From: Progne subis subis
Taxonomy: Eukaryota > Chordata > Aves > Passeriformes > Hirundinidae
Direction of reading: 5' to 3'
Length of the DNA: 64,000 nucleotides
NCBI GenBank assembly: GCA_022316685.1
Contig: JAKJHU010000037.1
Coordinates: 21,723,188 to 21,787,187, forward strand
Positions 47,226 to 61,400 of the stretch are shown in pieces. Each line of letters starts with the position of its first letter. The first letter of the stretch is position 1. Under the pieces are notes generated by a model. The model did no database searches and had not been told where the DNA came from. It was given only the letters and a program-made list of their open reading frames with translations. The translations under genes and the position numbers were made by a program.

Positions 47226-47644
47226 CCCTTCCCCTGTTCAAGACCACAGTATTTGCTACAGTGATGTTATAATAGGGGAGAACTTTTCAAAATATTCTGA
47301 CTTTTTTTTCACTATTACTACTTCCACGAAAATACTGAAGTAGGCTACACAAGAGAATCCCTACGATCAGCTTGACAACAGAAAGCTCCACAGATCATTG
47401 AAATGCTGCTTAAAGAACAGTTTCATTGTACTGGAAAAGCTTCTAATTCTTTTGGTGTAAATATTGAAAGTCCTGTTTATTTCTGCTGTTAAATCTGGTC
47501 AAAACTAGTAACTTGATAAAAGAAAATAGAATTAATGGAAAAACTAAAAATCTGTCATTTTTATGTATGCAGAGATAGCAAAACCAGTATTGGGCTAAAA
47601 TGAACAAAGGACAAATGTAGGGAGGCAGAGCATTTTATGTGTGA

Positions 47645-47738
47645 GGGTGGGGATGGTGCTGTGCAGGGCCAGGATTTGGACTGCGTGGTCCTTGTGGTTC
47701 CCTTCCAACTCAACATATTCTGTGATTTGAGTCCTTGC
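47645..47738 (+). repeat. Short CR1 3' end
   Basis: About 95 bp of CR1 tail (GGGGATGGTGCTGTGCAGGG to CATATTCTGTGATTTG). The same block occurs in the copy at 14365-14645, so the two probably share a subfamily. Confidence 0.8.
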
Positions 47739-48578
47739 TGGGGAAGAGCTTTCAGGTTAGCTGGAAGAAAAACATCTTGCATCCTTGCTCTTTCTGATCC
47801 CTACCAGAAGTCTGTGAATGAGTTTAAGTCTCTCTTTATAAGCTGTAAAGGAAAAAACTGTTATTTATAAAACAGGATGCCCAGAACAGCCTGTGTGTGT
47901 CGTTGCTGGTTAGTGAGGTGTGTGTATGTGACAGTCTTTTTTGTTAGGAGTGGCTGCAAGTCCTCCTGGGAATCTCTCATGGCAGTGACCCTGGCACAGG
48001 TTTTGGGATGTGTCTGTCCCCTTTCAGGCGTGTTTGCCTGCAGGTTGCTTTGACGTGTGTTTCCCTCCTGTCCACATGAATGCCTGCAGGGCCCTTTTGG
48101 ATTGTTCCTGAGCTTGCTGCCCTTCACCAGCACTCTGCAAGGGGAGCTGCCTTCTCCCTCCTGCCTATGGGTCCTCAACAAGGTGTAGATTGTGGTTCCC
48201 AGGTAGGATGGGCAAAATGCTACCGCAGCGGCCGCCTTCAGCTGAGCTCGGCATTGGCTCCCGGGGAAGGGCATGAAACCTGAGTTTTGTAATTGGCTTC
48301 TGCAGGTGAAGAAACATTTGGCATCTTGGCTAGACATTTCTGGAATCAATTTTCCACAGTTCTTATGCTACTGAATGTCAGATATTCTAGCCTTTGAAAA
48401 TGTCACATCATTCTGAGGAGTTGACTCTAATTAACACCTCTTTGATATATTTCTGTCATTTCCGTGGCTTTTGAATTTTTATCTGTAGTCCTTCCTTTTC
48501 TGCCTTTTCACTTTAAAACTTTTTTTCCTCCAAAGACCCTTCTGAATCTAAGTGTCTTGTTTGAAGCCAAGCTGCAAT

Positions 48579-48619
48579 AACAACAACAACAACAACAACA
48601 AAAAAAAAAAAAAAAAAAA
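48579..48619. repeat. (AAC)n followed by an A-run
   Basis: About seven AAC units run into about 19 As at the upstream edge of the UBE2V2 CpG island. It resembles a retroposon tail, but no element body was recognised beside it. Confidence 0.8.
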
Positions 48620-48639
48620 GTGAGGCTTCACCGCTGTGA

Positions 48640-49230
48640 TCATCACCGGAGATTGGGGTGCGGGCTGAGCGGGGTTGGCAGGGCAGGGATGCAGCCACGG
48701 GAATTTGCTTTCCAGGTGTAGTAGTCCGCACGAGAGCAGACGTCGCGGGTGCCTGGAGAGAGAGATACAAAGGGAGGAGAGCAGGCCTGGGGAGCTCGCT
48801 GCCGAGGGCTCCCGGGGGAGCGCACCTGGGCCGGCTGCCGGCACGGCGGCGCGCCTCGGGGCCCGGCCCGGCCCCGCCCCGCCCCGCCCCGCCCCGCGCG
48901 CTCCAGGGATGCGCCTCGTCCTTCCTGGCGGGAAGTGACGGAGCCGCTCCAAGGGGAAGTGACGCGCGTGGCGTGCGGGCCCGGAGCGGTGTGGGGGGGG
49001 CTCGGACAAGATGGCCGGATCCACAGGTCTGTGAGGGGGGGGCTCGGTGGGCCCGGGAGAGCGGGAGAGCGGCGCGCTGGGCTCGTGCCGGGGAGGCGCC
49101 TCCGCAAGGGCCCGGGGCGGGTCTCCGTTCTCCGGGATGGGGGGGCGAGCTGCCTCCGACGGGAGAGACCCGAGTGGGGAGGAGTTGTCTTCTGACAGGG
49201 GAGAAAGGGAAGCTGCAGGGGCGCCGGGAC
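48640..49230 (+). promoter_or_regulatory. UBE2V2: UBE2V2 CpG-island promoter
   Basis: This is a dense GC- and CpG-rich stretch around the UBE2V2 start codon. It has a run of GCCCC units (about 48866-48896) that forms overlapping Sp1/KLF GC boxes on the minus strand. Two exact copies of GGAAGTGACG follow at 48931-48940 and 48955-48964, each joining an ETS core to a CRE half-site. There is no TATA box. The start of transcription probably lies between 48.93 and 49.00 kb. Confidence 0.8.
49011..49026 (+). CDS. UBE2V2: UBE2V2 (MMS2) first coding exon, 16 nt
   Basis: UBE2V2 is a catalytically inactive E2 variant that pairs with UBC13 (UBE2N) to build Lys63-linked ubiquitin chains in post-replication repair. 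The exon is only ATG plus four codons and one base (Met-Ala-Gly-Ser-Thr, then G), followed by a GT donor at 49027. This matches human UBE2V2 exon 1 (MAVSTG) in length, phase and five of six residues, with Val3 replaced by Gly. It sits in a strong CpG island, downstream of MCM4 on the same strand as in human synteny. Exon 2 (expected to begin VKVPRNF) was not found up to 64000, so intron 1 exceeds 14.9 kb. The assignment rests on a very short exon plus synteny. Confidence 0.75.
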
Positions 49231-49234
49231 AGGT

Positions 49235-49440
49235 TATCACAGAATCCCGGGTTCACTTAGGTTGGGAGAGACCTCTGAGATCATCGAGTCCGACCAATGA
49301 CCGAACACCGCCTTGTCAATTAGACCAGAGCACCGAGTGCCACGTCCAGTCTTTTCCTGAAGCACCTCCAGGGACGGTGACTCCACCGCCTCCCTGGGCA
49401 GTCCCTTGCAATGTCTAATGTGAAGAAATTTCTCCTAATT
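49235..49440 (-). repeat. CR1 LINE 3' fragment in UBE2V2 intron 1
   Basis: The reversed CR1 tail starts TCACAGAATCCCGGG and runs to AAATTTCTCCTAATTCAC, beginning 209 bp after the 16-nt first exon. Confidence 0.9.
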
Positions 49441-52400
49441 CACTTATGGCCCGGGCCCGATCCCTTCCGTCCGTGGGGCAGCGACATACTTGTCAGAGCC
49501 CGGCCTGGGGGTGCGTGATGGGAGCCAGGGCTCCGCGGGCCGGGGGAGGGAAGAACTGGCCTGCCAAGAGGCAACAATGGGTGGATAGATGCTGCTGTAC
49601 GTGAGGGAGGGAGGAGATGTTGTTAGCTTGGTAAAAATGCTGCAGGAAGGAAAGATTTGTTCTGAAGATGTGTCCTCGTATACCACTGGGTGAACATAGA
49701 AGATGTGGTATATAAAATAAAGGATTGTCTGTGTCCTCTTTTTATTCGGGAGAGAAGGGCTTAGGCCTGTGTTGTGTTTTGGGACAAAGATGCTTCACTT
49801 CAGTGGTTACTGTAGTGTAGTGGGAAGAAGGAGTGGAGCTCTCTTCCTTATGGCATCCATTGGAGCTGAAGGGTCTCTCTCATAGGCAAATTTAAGGGCA
49901 GATAGCTGCCAGTCATCCCAGGAAGCCAGTCTCACTAACCAGCACACCATGTGCGGAGCTTTGGTGTGGCAGAACATTGTGGAAAATGGTGGCAAAGAAA
50001 GGGGCAAGAATATTGCTTCAAGTGCTGAATTAGAAGCACAGTTACACGGTCTCCATTTCATTTCATGAGAGACCCTTCCCTCAGTGCTGAAACCTGAAGT
50101 CTTCAGGGGCTTGTTTCTGCTTCTCTCACCCCTGAGACTTTTTAAGTGGGATTGATGGACCTCAGGATAGGGGAATAAATTAACTTCAGCACCTAGTCTA
50201 GGGTGAATGTTGGCACTAATTTATTTCTGCTGCCAATCCACTGGATCACTGTGGGATTAGGACTATGACAAAACATAAGAAACATCTCTATATTTTAACC
50301 TGGTCTTGGTACCTTGCTCTTGATTCTGTGAGGAGAGCTTGGGCAGGTTTTGGGGTTTTTTTAGAGGAAGGAGATGAAGTTGCAATAAACTGGGTTGTGA
50401 ATGTTGCTTTTGCAACTATGTAGAAGAGCAGTCCAAAAAGATAGCTATTGCCTATGGATATGCTATAGCTATTCTATGCTAGAATGGATATATTCAGAGA
50501 AATCCAAGTGTTTACTCACCTGGGAATTACTGCATTTTACTTAGTTAGGATTCTTTTTTACTTTTTTTCCCTGTTATCTAGAAGAGTTTTATTACGGAGC
50601 AATACTTTCAGACTTTAGCTTATGTCTAGCCTCTCCTAGAGAGAGCCTCATGTAATACAGTAGGAGGCAAAGTTGGTTTAGGTTGTGTATTGAGTACTGG
50701 CATTTGGCATTCAACCTGGCTAGTGTGGAATATCAGTTACTAAAAACTTTTGTAGTGAAAAAAGCTATTTTCTTCCTACTTCAACCTTATAAGAAGAAAT
50801 AGTTTTTGACTGTACTTGAATAGTTTCACTGCCCATAAGTGTTCTTTGCAGTCTTACAAGAGTTATTTTAAAATCTCTTACATCTCTTATAGTTACTCAA
50901 GGGGGTTGTTTTTGACTCACACACACCAGCCACACTTAAAGTTCATAAAAAGCAAGAGATGTAGGAAACCCTTAATATGTGTGACTGCTCCAAACAATGG
51001 GCCAGTACTGCATGTATGCCTTATTGGAGAAATTAAATTAAACTAATTTGTTGTAGTAAAATGCAGCAAGCAGGCTGAATCATCAACAAAACTCTTGGGA
51101 AAATTAGTCAGGGCTTCTAAAACAACATATTCTTGTGGAGAAAATACTGTGACTTTTTATTGGTACACACATGGGGTGGGGGGTGGATGTTGTTTGTTTT
51201 GTTCTTTCCACACAGTATGCAAAAATTCAGAACTGCTCTTGCCAGGAAGCTGTGTTATAATCATTTGTGGCAGAGGGAGGGGGATGATTTGCTATTCACT
51301 TTGTTATAGACTTAAGATTTAAATCTGCTTAGCTCTATGACTTTATTCTGCTCTTGCTATAAAGTTCAACTTCATCATTATTTATTTCAGGAAAAAAAAA
51401 GAAAAAAAAAATTGATTGCATGAAGTCCAGGAATGAAATTCTGGCCCCAAGGAAGTCAACAGCAAAACTTACTAAGGTCAACTGTCTTACTTTTATCCCA
51501 GAAATTCTTTTCCTGGGCTTCATAATTCTATGAGCAGTCATGTAACAAATGATGTGCATTTAACAGCAGAGAATTTAATATGAAAATAGCTGTTCTTTAA
51601 TGGGTGCCAAATAAATTCTCTCTTACCTGCTTCCTAAAATCACCTGTAATGAGTAAATTTTACATACTGCATGTGCTAGAAATGGATATTTGTAAGCTGC
51701 AGTTTGATCTGATATTGCACCTCCTTCTGCTTGAAGCTGGATTTAGGTTATTTGTGTGGGTACTGCTGGAGGTCTAGGGTTAAACAAGTCAAATTTTTAG
51801 AGAAGAGAACATCTATATATAATATATAGTCATCCAGTTTTGTGTTTCTTAGCTGGCGATTCATTCTGTTAATCTGTTTGAAAAGACATAGCAGAAGATG
51901 TAAATACACACAGTTTCAAGTTAAAAGAAATAATTCAATAAGGCATACCATATAAACATCTCTTGTCTGGCTTGAAAAAAAGAAGCAGATGAAAACCATC
52001 ATTATAAGGAGTTACTTCAGGAGTTAACTTCTGCATTTTGATAATTTCAGTTTCACTTATTACCTTATACATAAGGTTATACATATATCTCTAAAATGTG
52101 AATGTTCCCTGAAGGCAGTGATGGTGTCACTAAGCGGTTAGAATTTATGTGGAAAAATACAAGAATTAAGGCAGCAGTGTCAAATACGGTGCTGTAACTA
52201 TGGGCTGCTAAAGCTTTTCCCTCCTTCCTCTTCAACTGAGGGCTTCAGTAGCTTGGGGGAGGGTGGTTAGGGTTGAGTTAATGAAAATTTCCCTTGGTTT
52301 GTTGAACCTGGGTATTCAGGGAAGAAAAATGGTCTGAGCTACAGTAAAAATTATATGAGATCCTGATTTACTTCTATTAAGTAGTCTTGAGCAACCTTTT

Positions 52401-55400
52401 TTGAAAGTGTATTTGAAGGCATGTGGCTAGATCCCTGTGAAATATTTTTTTCTGTAAAATCCATACTTTTGATTTCCAGTTACTCTGCTCTATAAGGATG
52501 AAACAGCTTCATTGTGTAACTTAAGATGCCCATGCAAAAATGTCCTTCCCTTTGATTTTGTAGATGCTTGATTCTGTGAGTAGAAATGGCATGATGCATG
52601 TCAGTACCTTTTCTTCATAACTTCTTTTTTTTTACTTCTATTTGCAAACATTTGGTGGTTGTGGAAGCAGTTCTAAGCATGCATGTCTACAGCAGTAAGG
52701 AAGATGGTATTAAAAGTGAAGGGTTGGAAGTGGTCTTGAGTGCATTCTAGACTCCCTGAGCTGGGAAGCAAGGACTGAATGTGCCATTCCAATGGTTGGG
52801 GCTTTTGTTGTTGTTGTTGCTTTTGATTTAATTTGCTTTGAAAATTGGGGTTTTTTTTCTTCCTCTCTTAAAATCCTCAATTGCAAGATATTCTATGATG
52901 TGAGATATTTTGCAATACTTTCTCTTAAATGCCTTGAAACTCTTTTCTTCATTCCAAATGAAGCTGATGTCTGTCTGTTCTGTGCTTAGTAGGGTAAAGA
53001 TTTATATCCTTTGTGGGAGACACCTAGGTATTAAGAGCCATTCAGAAGAGTAATAAGGGGATATATTCATAAGTGGGATGTAGAAGCAACGATTTTAAGA
53101 CTTTTTTTGTGTGATATAATTTGAACTTTGTGTCTAGAAAACTCTGCACAGGTAGGCTTCTCTTTTCCTTTGACCTATTGAATGTTCGTTGCCTTCCTTT
53201 TTTTTCTGTGTGTCAAGGAAATAGTTGTCTGTTTTCAGTCCACTGTGTTTTACCTTGAAGGGTGTATTACTCCCTCCAATTTTCTCTTATGCCTCTACCA
53301 CATTATTCATTTATCCAGAAGCTGGTCCAAGAAGTCAGTTTAAGAGCTTTTTAGAATTTTACAGGCCTCAAAGTTTATTCTTGTGGGTTTACAGTGTTAG
53401 CTCTGTAAGTGCAGGCTTCTTGAAGCTGCAAGTAATCAAACAAAACAAAAGAAGTAAAACACTGTGTTCTGTGAGGCAGCAAGTACTCTGTGTGGAGTGT
53501 TTTTCCATCCTGTCCTATGCACAAGGAATTGCAACTGTGATTGTTCTGCCTGCTTAAAAACATCTTGACAAACCACAAATAATTTCAGCTTGGTTGAGAA
53601 AAGTTTAGATTACAAACGACTTTTAAACTATATATAGACCATCAGTTCTTTCCAACTTTGGGGCATATATAGGCAAGATGCTCTGTTTCTTCTCAGAGCT
53701 TTGCCTGTATCGTTTTCCTGTCTTTGTTCCTGGTGTTTCATAACTCTGTCTTTAAATACAAACCTACTTACATCTTTCTGTCAAAGTAGCTGTGTATGTT
53801 CTCGCAGCAAAGCAACTTTGCAATAAAAAAGTGGCCTACTTTGTAATCTTCTATTTGTTTAAGAGCTTGTCTGAAATTCAGGGATGTTGTCAGATAAAGT
53901 ATTGAAGCCCATTATCTAAACTATTCTATACAATCCTGGAAAATTTTAGCCTGGTTAAGGTACAACAGAGTTTCAAGAAGATAATGCCTTTCAGCAGCTG
54001 GAGGCAGATGGTCCATACTATAAACCTGAGCATGCATGAGAAGGCTTCTCATGTAAGAATTAGATTTCCAAGTCTTATGAGTAGTTGGTGGAATTGAATT
54101 ACATATGTATTTGTTAGTGTTTGTGTTTTGCCTTATGGAAGATTTTTCCAGAGGCAATGTTAAATACATGCTGTGCAACTGTTCAGCCTCTTTTTGTTAA
54201 CAGACCTCTCCTCTCTCTTGTCCCTACTCTTTTTATCTACTATTCTCTCTTCTATCTGTTGTTATCTTTTATTATTATCTGCACTATTAACTGTTTTTAT
54301 CTACAGTGTAGCTCATATTTCATCTTGACTGAAACTTAATATAAAGTACTGGATCAGCTCCAGCTACTCCTGTTAGGTTTTGTTGCCTTGTCTCAGTTAT
54401 GTTGTGGGAACCTCAGCACAGACCATGGAAAGACAAGAAAGAGCTGTGGGGAAAGCATTCAAAGTAGCCTTGGTTTAAGTATTTGGAAGCGTTTTATTGT
54501 ATGCTGTCCTGCCCAAATAATGTTTTTCTTTGTATTTGTCATTTGGAATACACTAATGAGATATAATTCAAACAATATTTTGAATTGAATCAGTGCAGAA
54601 ACTTATGACTGTGAAGCTGTCAGACTGGTTCTGAATAACGTGAGCTTCTGGTTTACAGCCTTTTAAAAAATGTGTGATGATTTAAGTCTGTGACTCTAAG
54701 CCATTTCTAGTTAGCATTTTGGAAGGAGTAGAATCTTCAACACTTAGAACTTACAACCTTTATTTCAGAAGGATGAGATGCTTCAACTGGATTTTAAAAA
54801 TAGTCAGAAAAATGATACATTCGGTATGCTCTTTTTAAAAATTCTTACATTACACGTATTTAACAGCATAAAGAAAATAAATAACTTCTCTCCACTGTAT
54901 TTGTGACTATTCATAAACTGGATGGTTAAGTGTGTTTGCAATTTGCTTGAGTAAATCAAAACATTTTTCCCAATACATGTAAAAGGAGTGTCCTTTTTTC
55001 AGTTTATTTGCAGTAAAATGTTCAGTTTTATTCATATAACTTAGAACTTTTCCAGAGAAGGAATTGTAAATTTTCTTCTCACTGAAATGAAATGTGTGAT
55101 CATGTAAATATTAAATAATTTGAACTTTTGAGTACCACAGCATATAGAGAATAGGGTGAAGTATGACTCAAAAATAATGTAGGAAATTTTTTTACTAAAT
55201 ATGTGATGATTGGTGCACTTGCTGATTATATCCATAAGTGTATGCTTTCGTGTATAGCTGAATAACATTACTTGTTTTACATAGATAAAGGATCTTTATG
55301 TTTTGGGCTGTGGATGGGTGCTGAGTCATGGTGGAAGAGGACCTTCATGCAAACGTTAGAGCAACTGTTTGCTAATCAGTGACTTGAAACCCATTTAAGA

Positions 55401-58400
55401 CAGCTTTACAGCTTTGCTAGACTAAATCCTCGATGCTACTCATGTTATCTGGGTCACACATTGCACTCTTAACTTCTCAATCAGACCCTGGGAAAGCTGT
55501 TTCATGACGAGATGCTGGGTTCGGCTGGTTCTCGTCATCTGCTCTTCCTTGTCCATTTATTTGGGGGGGGTGGGGGGAAAAGTTCCTACGTCATTGTAAT
55601 TTAAAAGGTAACTTAAAAAGTATGTATTTCAAATAATTTTTTCTCTCTGTCAACACAAAATCAGGTTTAAAACGAAACTTTCAAAAACGAGCCATTTTAA
55701 CTTTCATTAATTTTTTCTGCTGTTATTTAGCTTTATGCTTTTAATAATGGGATAATTTGTACTAAACCAGTTTGGGGGTTAGTTTTTAACTTCTGAGGGT
55801 AGAAATGGAAAGATTTCTTTTCCTGGTAAAGTCTTGATTCCTTAGACTATTAAATCACAGTTAATACTGCTTTTTGGTGGTTTTTGAAGTGTCAGGTATC
55901 TTTTTCTAACTCCTGTTTGCTGGTTTCCTGCCTTACATTGTTTCATACAAAACTGAAATAGTAATTCTCAATTTGCTAAGCGTCACAACGTGTCAGTTTT
56001 CATTATCTATCATTTCATACACTAAAACATATGGGAATGTGGTTGAATTATTTAATAGCTCATGTGTTTCATTCAGTGGTTGCCTGTAAAGAGTTAAGTT
56101 TTAAACCCTGTAGTCAGCTCCTGCCTTTCCACCCTTCACCAAACAGCCCGGATGTCAATTGATGAGTTATTTAGTGACTTAACTGTTTAGTACCTGTATG
56201 TTTTTTCTTATAGTGTGAGACACCATGGGTCATGCAGTTTCTGAGCTAACAGTGGTCTTGTTTACAACCACAACAAAATGCACTTAGATATAATATAGAC
56301 TGATAAAGAAATGCCACTTACATTGGTGCAAATTTGTAAAATTACTTTTAAGCAATTTATACCAGTTTTCGTTTGGGATTGCAGTCCAGTTTTGTGGGTT
56401 TTATACTATAGTTTTCTGTTGTTGTGGTAACTTTTATAAAAAGTTTCTTTGGATGAGGTATTTTAATTACTCAAAATATTTGTGGGAATTTGTGAAGGTT
56501 GGGGGTTTTTTTGCCCTCCCCCCCCCCCCCTTGTTTTTGCTTAGACCTTGCTTATGCCTTCTCTATTATGTAGTCTTAACAACATTTATATCTGTAGTGA
56601 AGCAGGCTTCTTCATTAGTGTAATTTTTATGAGCACCATTAGTCATTCCATGCCAGCAGCAGTACTCAAGGTGATCGTGTTTGCACGAAAGTGTGAAGAC
56701 AGAGTGATGTTGTTGCTTCCTCCATAACAAAGCTGAGTTCAGCTGGAGTTGCTCTCAGGTCTGACTATATTCTCTGTGTGCACATATCCAATCTTGACTA
56801 CTCTGTACTTCTTCTCACTGATGTGCATATGACTCTTGCTCTTTTTTTTAACTGTGGTTTTTTTTTTTTTTTTTTTTTACTGTTGTACCTTGTGCAACCT
56901 TAGGACATGTAGGGTATTGTTGTTCTGTAACAAATCAGGGAAGTGGAAAGGACATATGGAAGTTGGGCTGCAGGAGTTGTAGAATGGAGGTTTTCAGTGA
57001 GGCATGAACCTTGGTAAGGAGATATGGTGGAGAATGGGAAAAACTTGGTGGAATTTTTGAGATTGGCTCCTCCACAGGTGCTGGTCAGAGGTTGGAGCAG
57101 CTCTGATGAATCGGGTAGTTAATGGCTCCACTGAAAAAGGTGCATAAGGGGAAAGGAGTGGCAGTGGGGAGCAGGTAAGGAGGGGAGAGAGGGGTGGCTG
57201 TGAGCATGGTTAGAAGTGAATAAAAACTAAACAGATATGATGTGTTTCCCTGGGGGATACTGACTATCACAGGAAGAGTTGTGTCCACAGGGCTGCCTTC
57301 AGTAAATAATCCAATGGATTATGGAACAGAATTGATAGAAATCAAAGTTACTAGAAGGAGTTAACTGAGGAACAGAATTGATAGAAATCAAAGTTACTAG
57401 AAGGAGTTAACTCACTTTCAGGAGGCAAGATAAAAGAAGGGACTACTTAGGTGATGCCGTGGTAATGTAGATATTTGTTTTGCCAGTAATTTCTCACACT
57501 TTAAAATGTAATTGATAAAACCTCAAATTGTACAGACTTTTCCCTAAGAAGTTTTGTATTTGGAATGTGCAGTCTGCTGGAGAGCTCAAGTTTGAGGTCT
57601 TGTCATTCTTAGTGTGAAACCATCAGCAACTGAAACATACTGAATAAATTGATGTTGCTTTTGCAGTTTTGATTTGCTGAGATCTCTTACTGCCGCATCA
57701 AGATTTGTGTTTTAAACCCTTTTAATGTGCTTGTAAACCAGAACATTTAATGTGTCTGTCAATCCAGCTACTAATGGCTAGCTGTCCAGAAATTAATTTC
57801 TTCCCACTGTAGTGAAACTAAAGCTAGCACTGAAAATATCATTCTGTGTAGAATTTATAATTTTCAGTTATTATCACTAGTAGATAGTTGATAGTTTCTT
57901 AACATTATGAGTATGCATATGAAATGGAAAGCCAGGTGAAAAAAACCTGCTTCTATAAATCTATCTTGTCTTTATTGTTTCAGGTTTTTTTTGAACTAAT
58001 GTTAGTGCCCTCCCCTAAAGAAATAAATACCTCTATACATGTCCAGCCCTTTTCCACTCCAACAAAATCTGAATGCTGAGTTGCAGTAAATGACTGAGAC
58101 TTCTGCTGTATTGACAGTTTCTCACTAACTGCCATATTTAGAATGTTTATGGATGTGGCTGGACTCAAATATAAAGGAATTTCCTATGATAGTTATTTTC
58201 ATGTAGCCTAACTTAAGTTCTGGACTGTGCCTATTAAGATACTAGCAAATGTAGGATTTCACTTAGGTGAAATAAATACACATTTTTCACTACTATAATT
58301 CTGAAAACAAGTATAACTTTACTTAGTTTTAACCAAAAATTAGGTTTTAAGATAAAGGATTATAGCTTTCACACTGCTGTGGCTCTTTATTGTCTCATGC

Positions 58401-61400
58401 TGGGAAATGTTTCTCAGCAAATGACATATCTTTGTATGAAAAAAACCAAAACCCAAAACCTGATGAAATGCATACTTTATACTTTACCTTCAGTGTGGTC
58501 CCTAGAATTGCACCTCTTCCTTGAAGTCTTCCAACCTGTGTGCTCTCAACATATTTAATTTCAAATACAAAAGAGGTTTACCAGTTATAGGGCTCCTACA
58601 TAGTGTTTTTTTATATAAATATTCTCATATATATATATATATTTCTTTTTTTTTAGTCCTGCAAAGAAGTGCAATAACCCATTTAGTTCTTAACACTTTA
58701 TACCTGTTCATTATTGTAGCTAAACTGGCTCTGAATTACAGTGAGAATTGAACAGAGTGAATAAATGGCCTTTTGCTCTGTAGTGTTCATTGGTGTTCAT
58801 CTGCTTACTTGAGTTGTGGAATCTTACCTTCTACTGATCTCTTATTAAGTCTTCAAGTTAATTGTCTTGTTCCTTTTGGAATGAATAATTTCTTCCTGTG
58901 TGGAAATGAATTTTTACCTGATTTTCTTCTTGAGCTTCTACTCCTAGAAAATTTCCACAGGTAAGCATAGTTAGCTCTGCAAAATCATTAAGGCTAACCG
59001 AAACTGGTGTTGCTTACAGCTCTGTGAGGTGCATACTTGATTAGTACCTTACTCCTCGTCCTGACCAATGTGCATGGGCCACCTATTGCTGCTAAGCACC
59101 TTGGTTTCACCATTTAAGTTAACATAGTATAGGACTTTCCCAATTTAAACTCAAAACTGTTAATGCAGATTATTCTGTTGCTCGAATTTTCTTGCTTTGG
59201 GACATACTGGCTGGAGGAAAGTAGAGAAAAACAGCGGAGAGTAAATGCAGGCAGTGGAGTTCTATTGTAGACAAAACTGTACTGTCCAGCTTGGTTTTTG
59301 TAGTAATAGGCAAGTTATTGGAAATATTTTGAGGTTTTGGAGCCTGGTTACTGTGATCAACCTCAGATAGCTGCAATATTGTTATGGTACACCTGGTAAT
59401 ACTTCCTGTTAGGTTTCCTGATACTAAGGCTTTTCTTGTGTGTATTTTCAGAATATTTACTAGGCTAAAGAGTATTTGTTGTGAGCAGGGTAACTGGCAA
59501 ATAAGAATACACATCAAGTTTACAAAAAAAGAGCTATTTTCAGAGGAATATCTTCTGCAACCAGAATAGAATATATTAGTATTTCATATGCTCTGACCCT
59601 CTTTCCTCTCTCTCCCCTTAATTTTTTTGTTGTTTGTTTTGTTTTTAACATATTGGCCATTTCAGGGCCTATTTGAGGTTTTGATTATTTTATGGGTTTT
59701 TTTGTGGGTGTGTGAACTGTTGTTGTTAGTACAGGATTTCAAGTTTTTACTTAATTTTGTCCAGAGCTAGATGAATTGCTCAGAGACTGAAAGGAACAAG
59801 ATGTTTTCTCTGTGTTTCTCTTTGTATTTTTTTTTTCTTCCTCTCCCTGCCCCAGGAGAAAGTGTACTATGGCTTGAAATTTGCAAGACTGATCTCCTTC
59901 CCCCCTTTGCTTGTCCTTAGGAAATACTACTTTGCTGCAAGCCTGCAGCTGATAAATGGGGTTTGAGAGGTTTTCCTCTTTGTTACTAAGCTGAACATAC
60001 TTTTCAGTTTCTGTTTTGCTGGAAGTCAGAGGGCAAGAGATAACTCATATATTCAAAATGGTTCATACTACAGACTTCCTGACATAGCTATCTCAGTCAG
60101 GAAGAGTAGCATCCCTGACAGTATCTGACTGTGTTAATGTAGGATTTTTTGATATGACTTGTTCTTGTGTGCATATTAGGATTTGTTTCTAGAGCTGTCT
60201 TTTGGAGTGTTGGTAGTACGGGGCATGCTGGTTTAACTCTTGTAAAATGGTCCTGGTACTAATGTAACTTTCAGGAGTGACTGAAGTCAAGAACTGAGGG
60301 AGATTTTAAGAGAAACCGAATGTTGGTATGGATTTGTTATGGACAGTTATTCTAAAACACACAGTTTTGGGTCTAAGAGAAAACCTCACACTTTTGACTC
60401 TGAGCCAATCTATTAAAAATGTGGGTTGTGGTTCGGTTTTGTAATCTGCAGGTTACAAGAGCAGAGCATAGGTTACTGCACTCTTGCCTGTTACACAGCA
60501 AAGAATCATTTGATATGTGAGGAGCTTGGACTGCCAACTCTGTTTGCAGGAGTGTGTCCATGTGAATTGTTTAAAAATGTGATTTAATGTATCCAGTGAA
60601 CTCTGTCAGATCTGACATAAGTGCGACTTCGTGTTCTGTCTTGATGCTGCTGATTAAATCACTGTATCACTGAGTGATCTGACATTGCCAGCTGTGGAAC
60701 TCTCTATAGCAAGAACAGGTCCATCCAGGCAATTCTCATTTGTTACTCTAGTGAAAGTTGATGGTGCTACTAATGGACACTGAAGATTCCTTTTTATTGT
60801 CTTTCCTGATTTTTTTTTTTTTTTTTTTTTTTCCTTCAGGTTCTGCAGATTCTGGATAAAAGCATAGCTATAACTTTTTCCCAACTTGTCCTATGTGGTA
60901 GTGTGTTTTTTATTTCTATTAACTTGGTGATATAGAATGTAATGTCTGAAGTAGTTCCATATATATGAAAGTAGACCCTCATGCTTAAATTATGGGCTTT
61001 GTTTACTGAGTCTTCTTTCATTCTCTTCTAATTCCAGGGTATTAAATTCATCGATAATTTCACTGATTTCTGTAGTCCAGTTTCATGATTACATTTTTAA
61101 ATTAAAAACTGTTGGTATATGTAAGCATGAATGATTTTTTGTTTGTTTGTTTAAGTGAAATACATGTAGTTCTACTGTTTGTGAGAATTTGGTAAAAGTT
61201 GTTTGGCAATTCCTGTGACAGTTTTTGGGTAGGGGTGGCAGGAGGCTATTTGTCAGTAAAATACACAGTGAGAGGTGATCTTTGCAGATAAAGTCAAGAG
61301 AGGTTGGCTGGGGAGTGTTGCTTCTGCTTTTTGTTTTCTTAATCTGGATGAACCCATCTATGATTTCACATGCAGAGCTCTAGTCCATCATTGCAAAGAG

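Noticed and set aside
48513..49256. 247- and 230-codon minus-strand frames over the UBE2V2 island
   Set aside because: Low-complexity Pro/Arg/Ala translation of a CpG island plus an A-run; no domain and no spliced partner.
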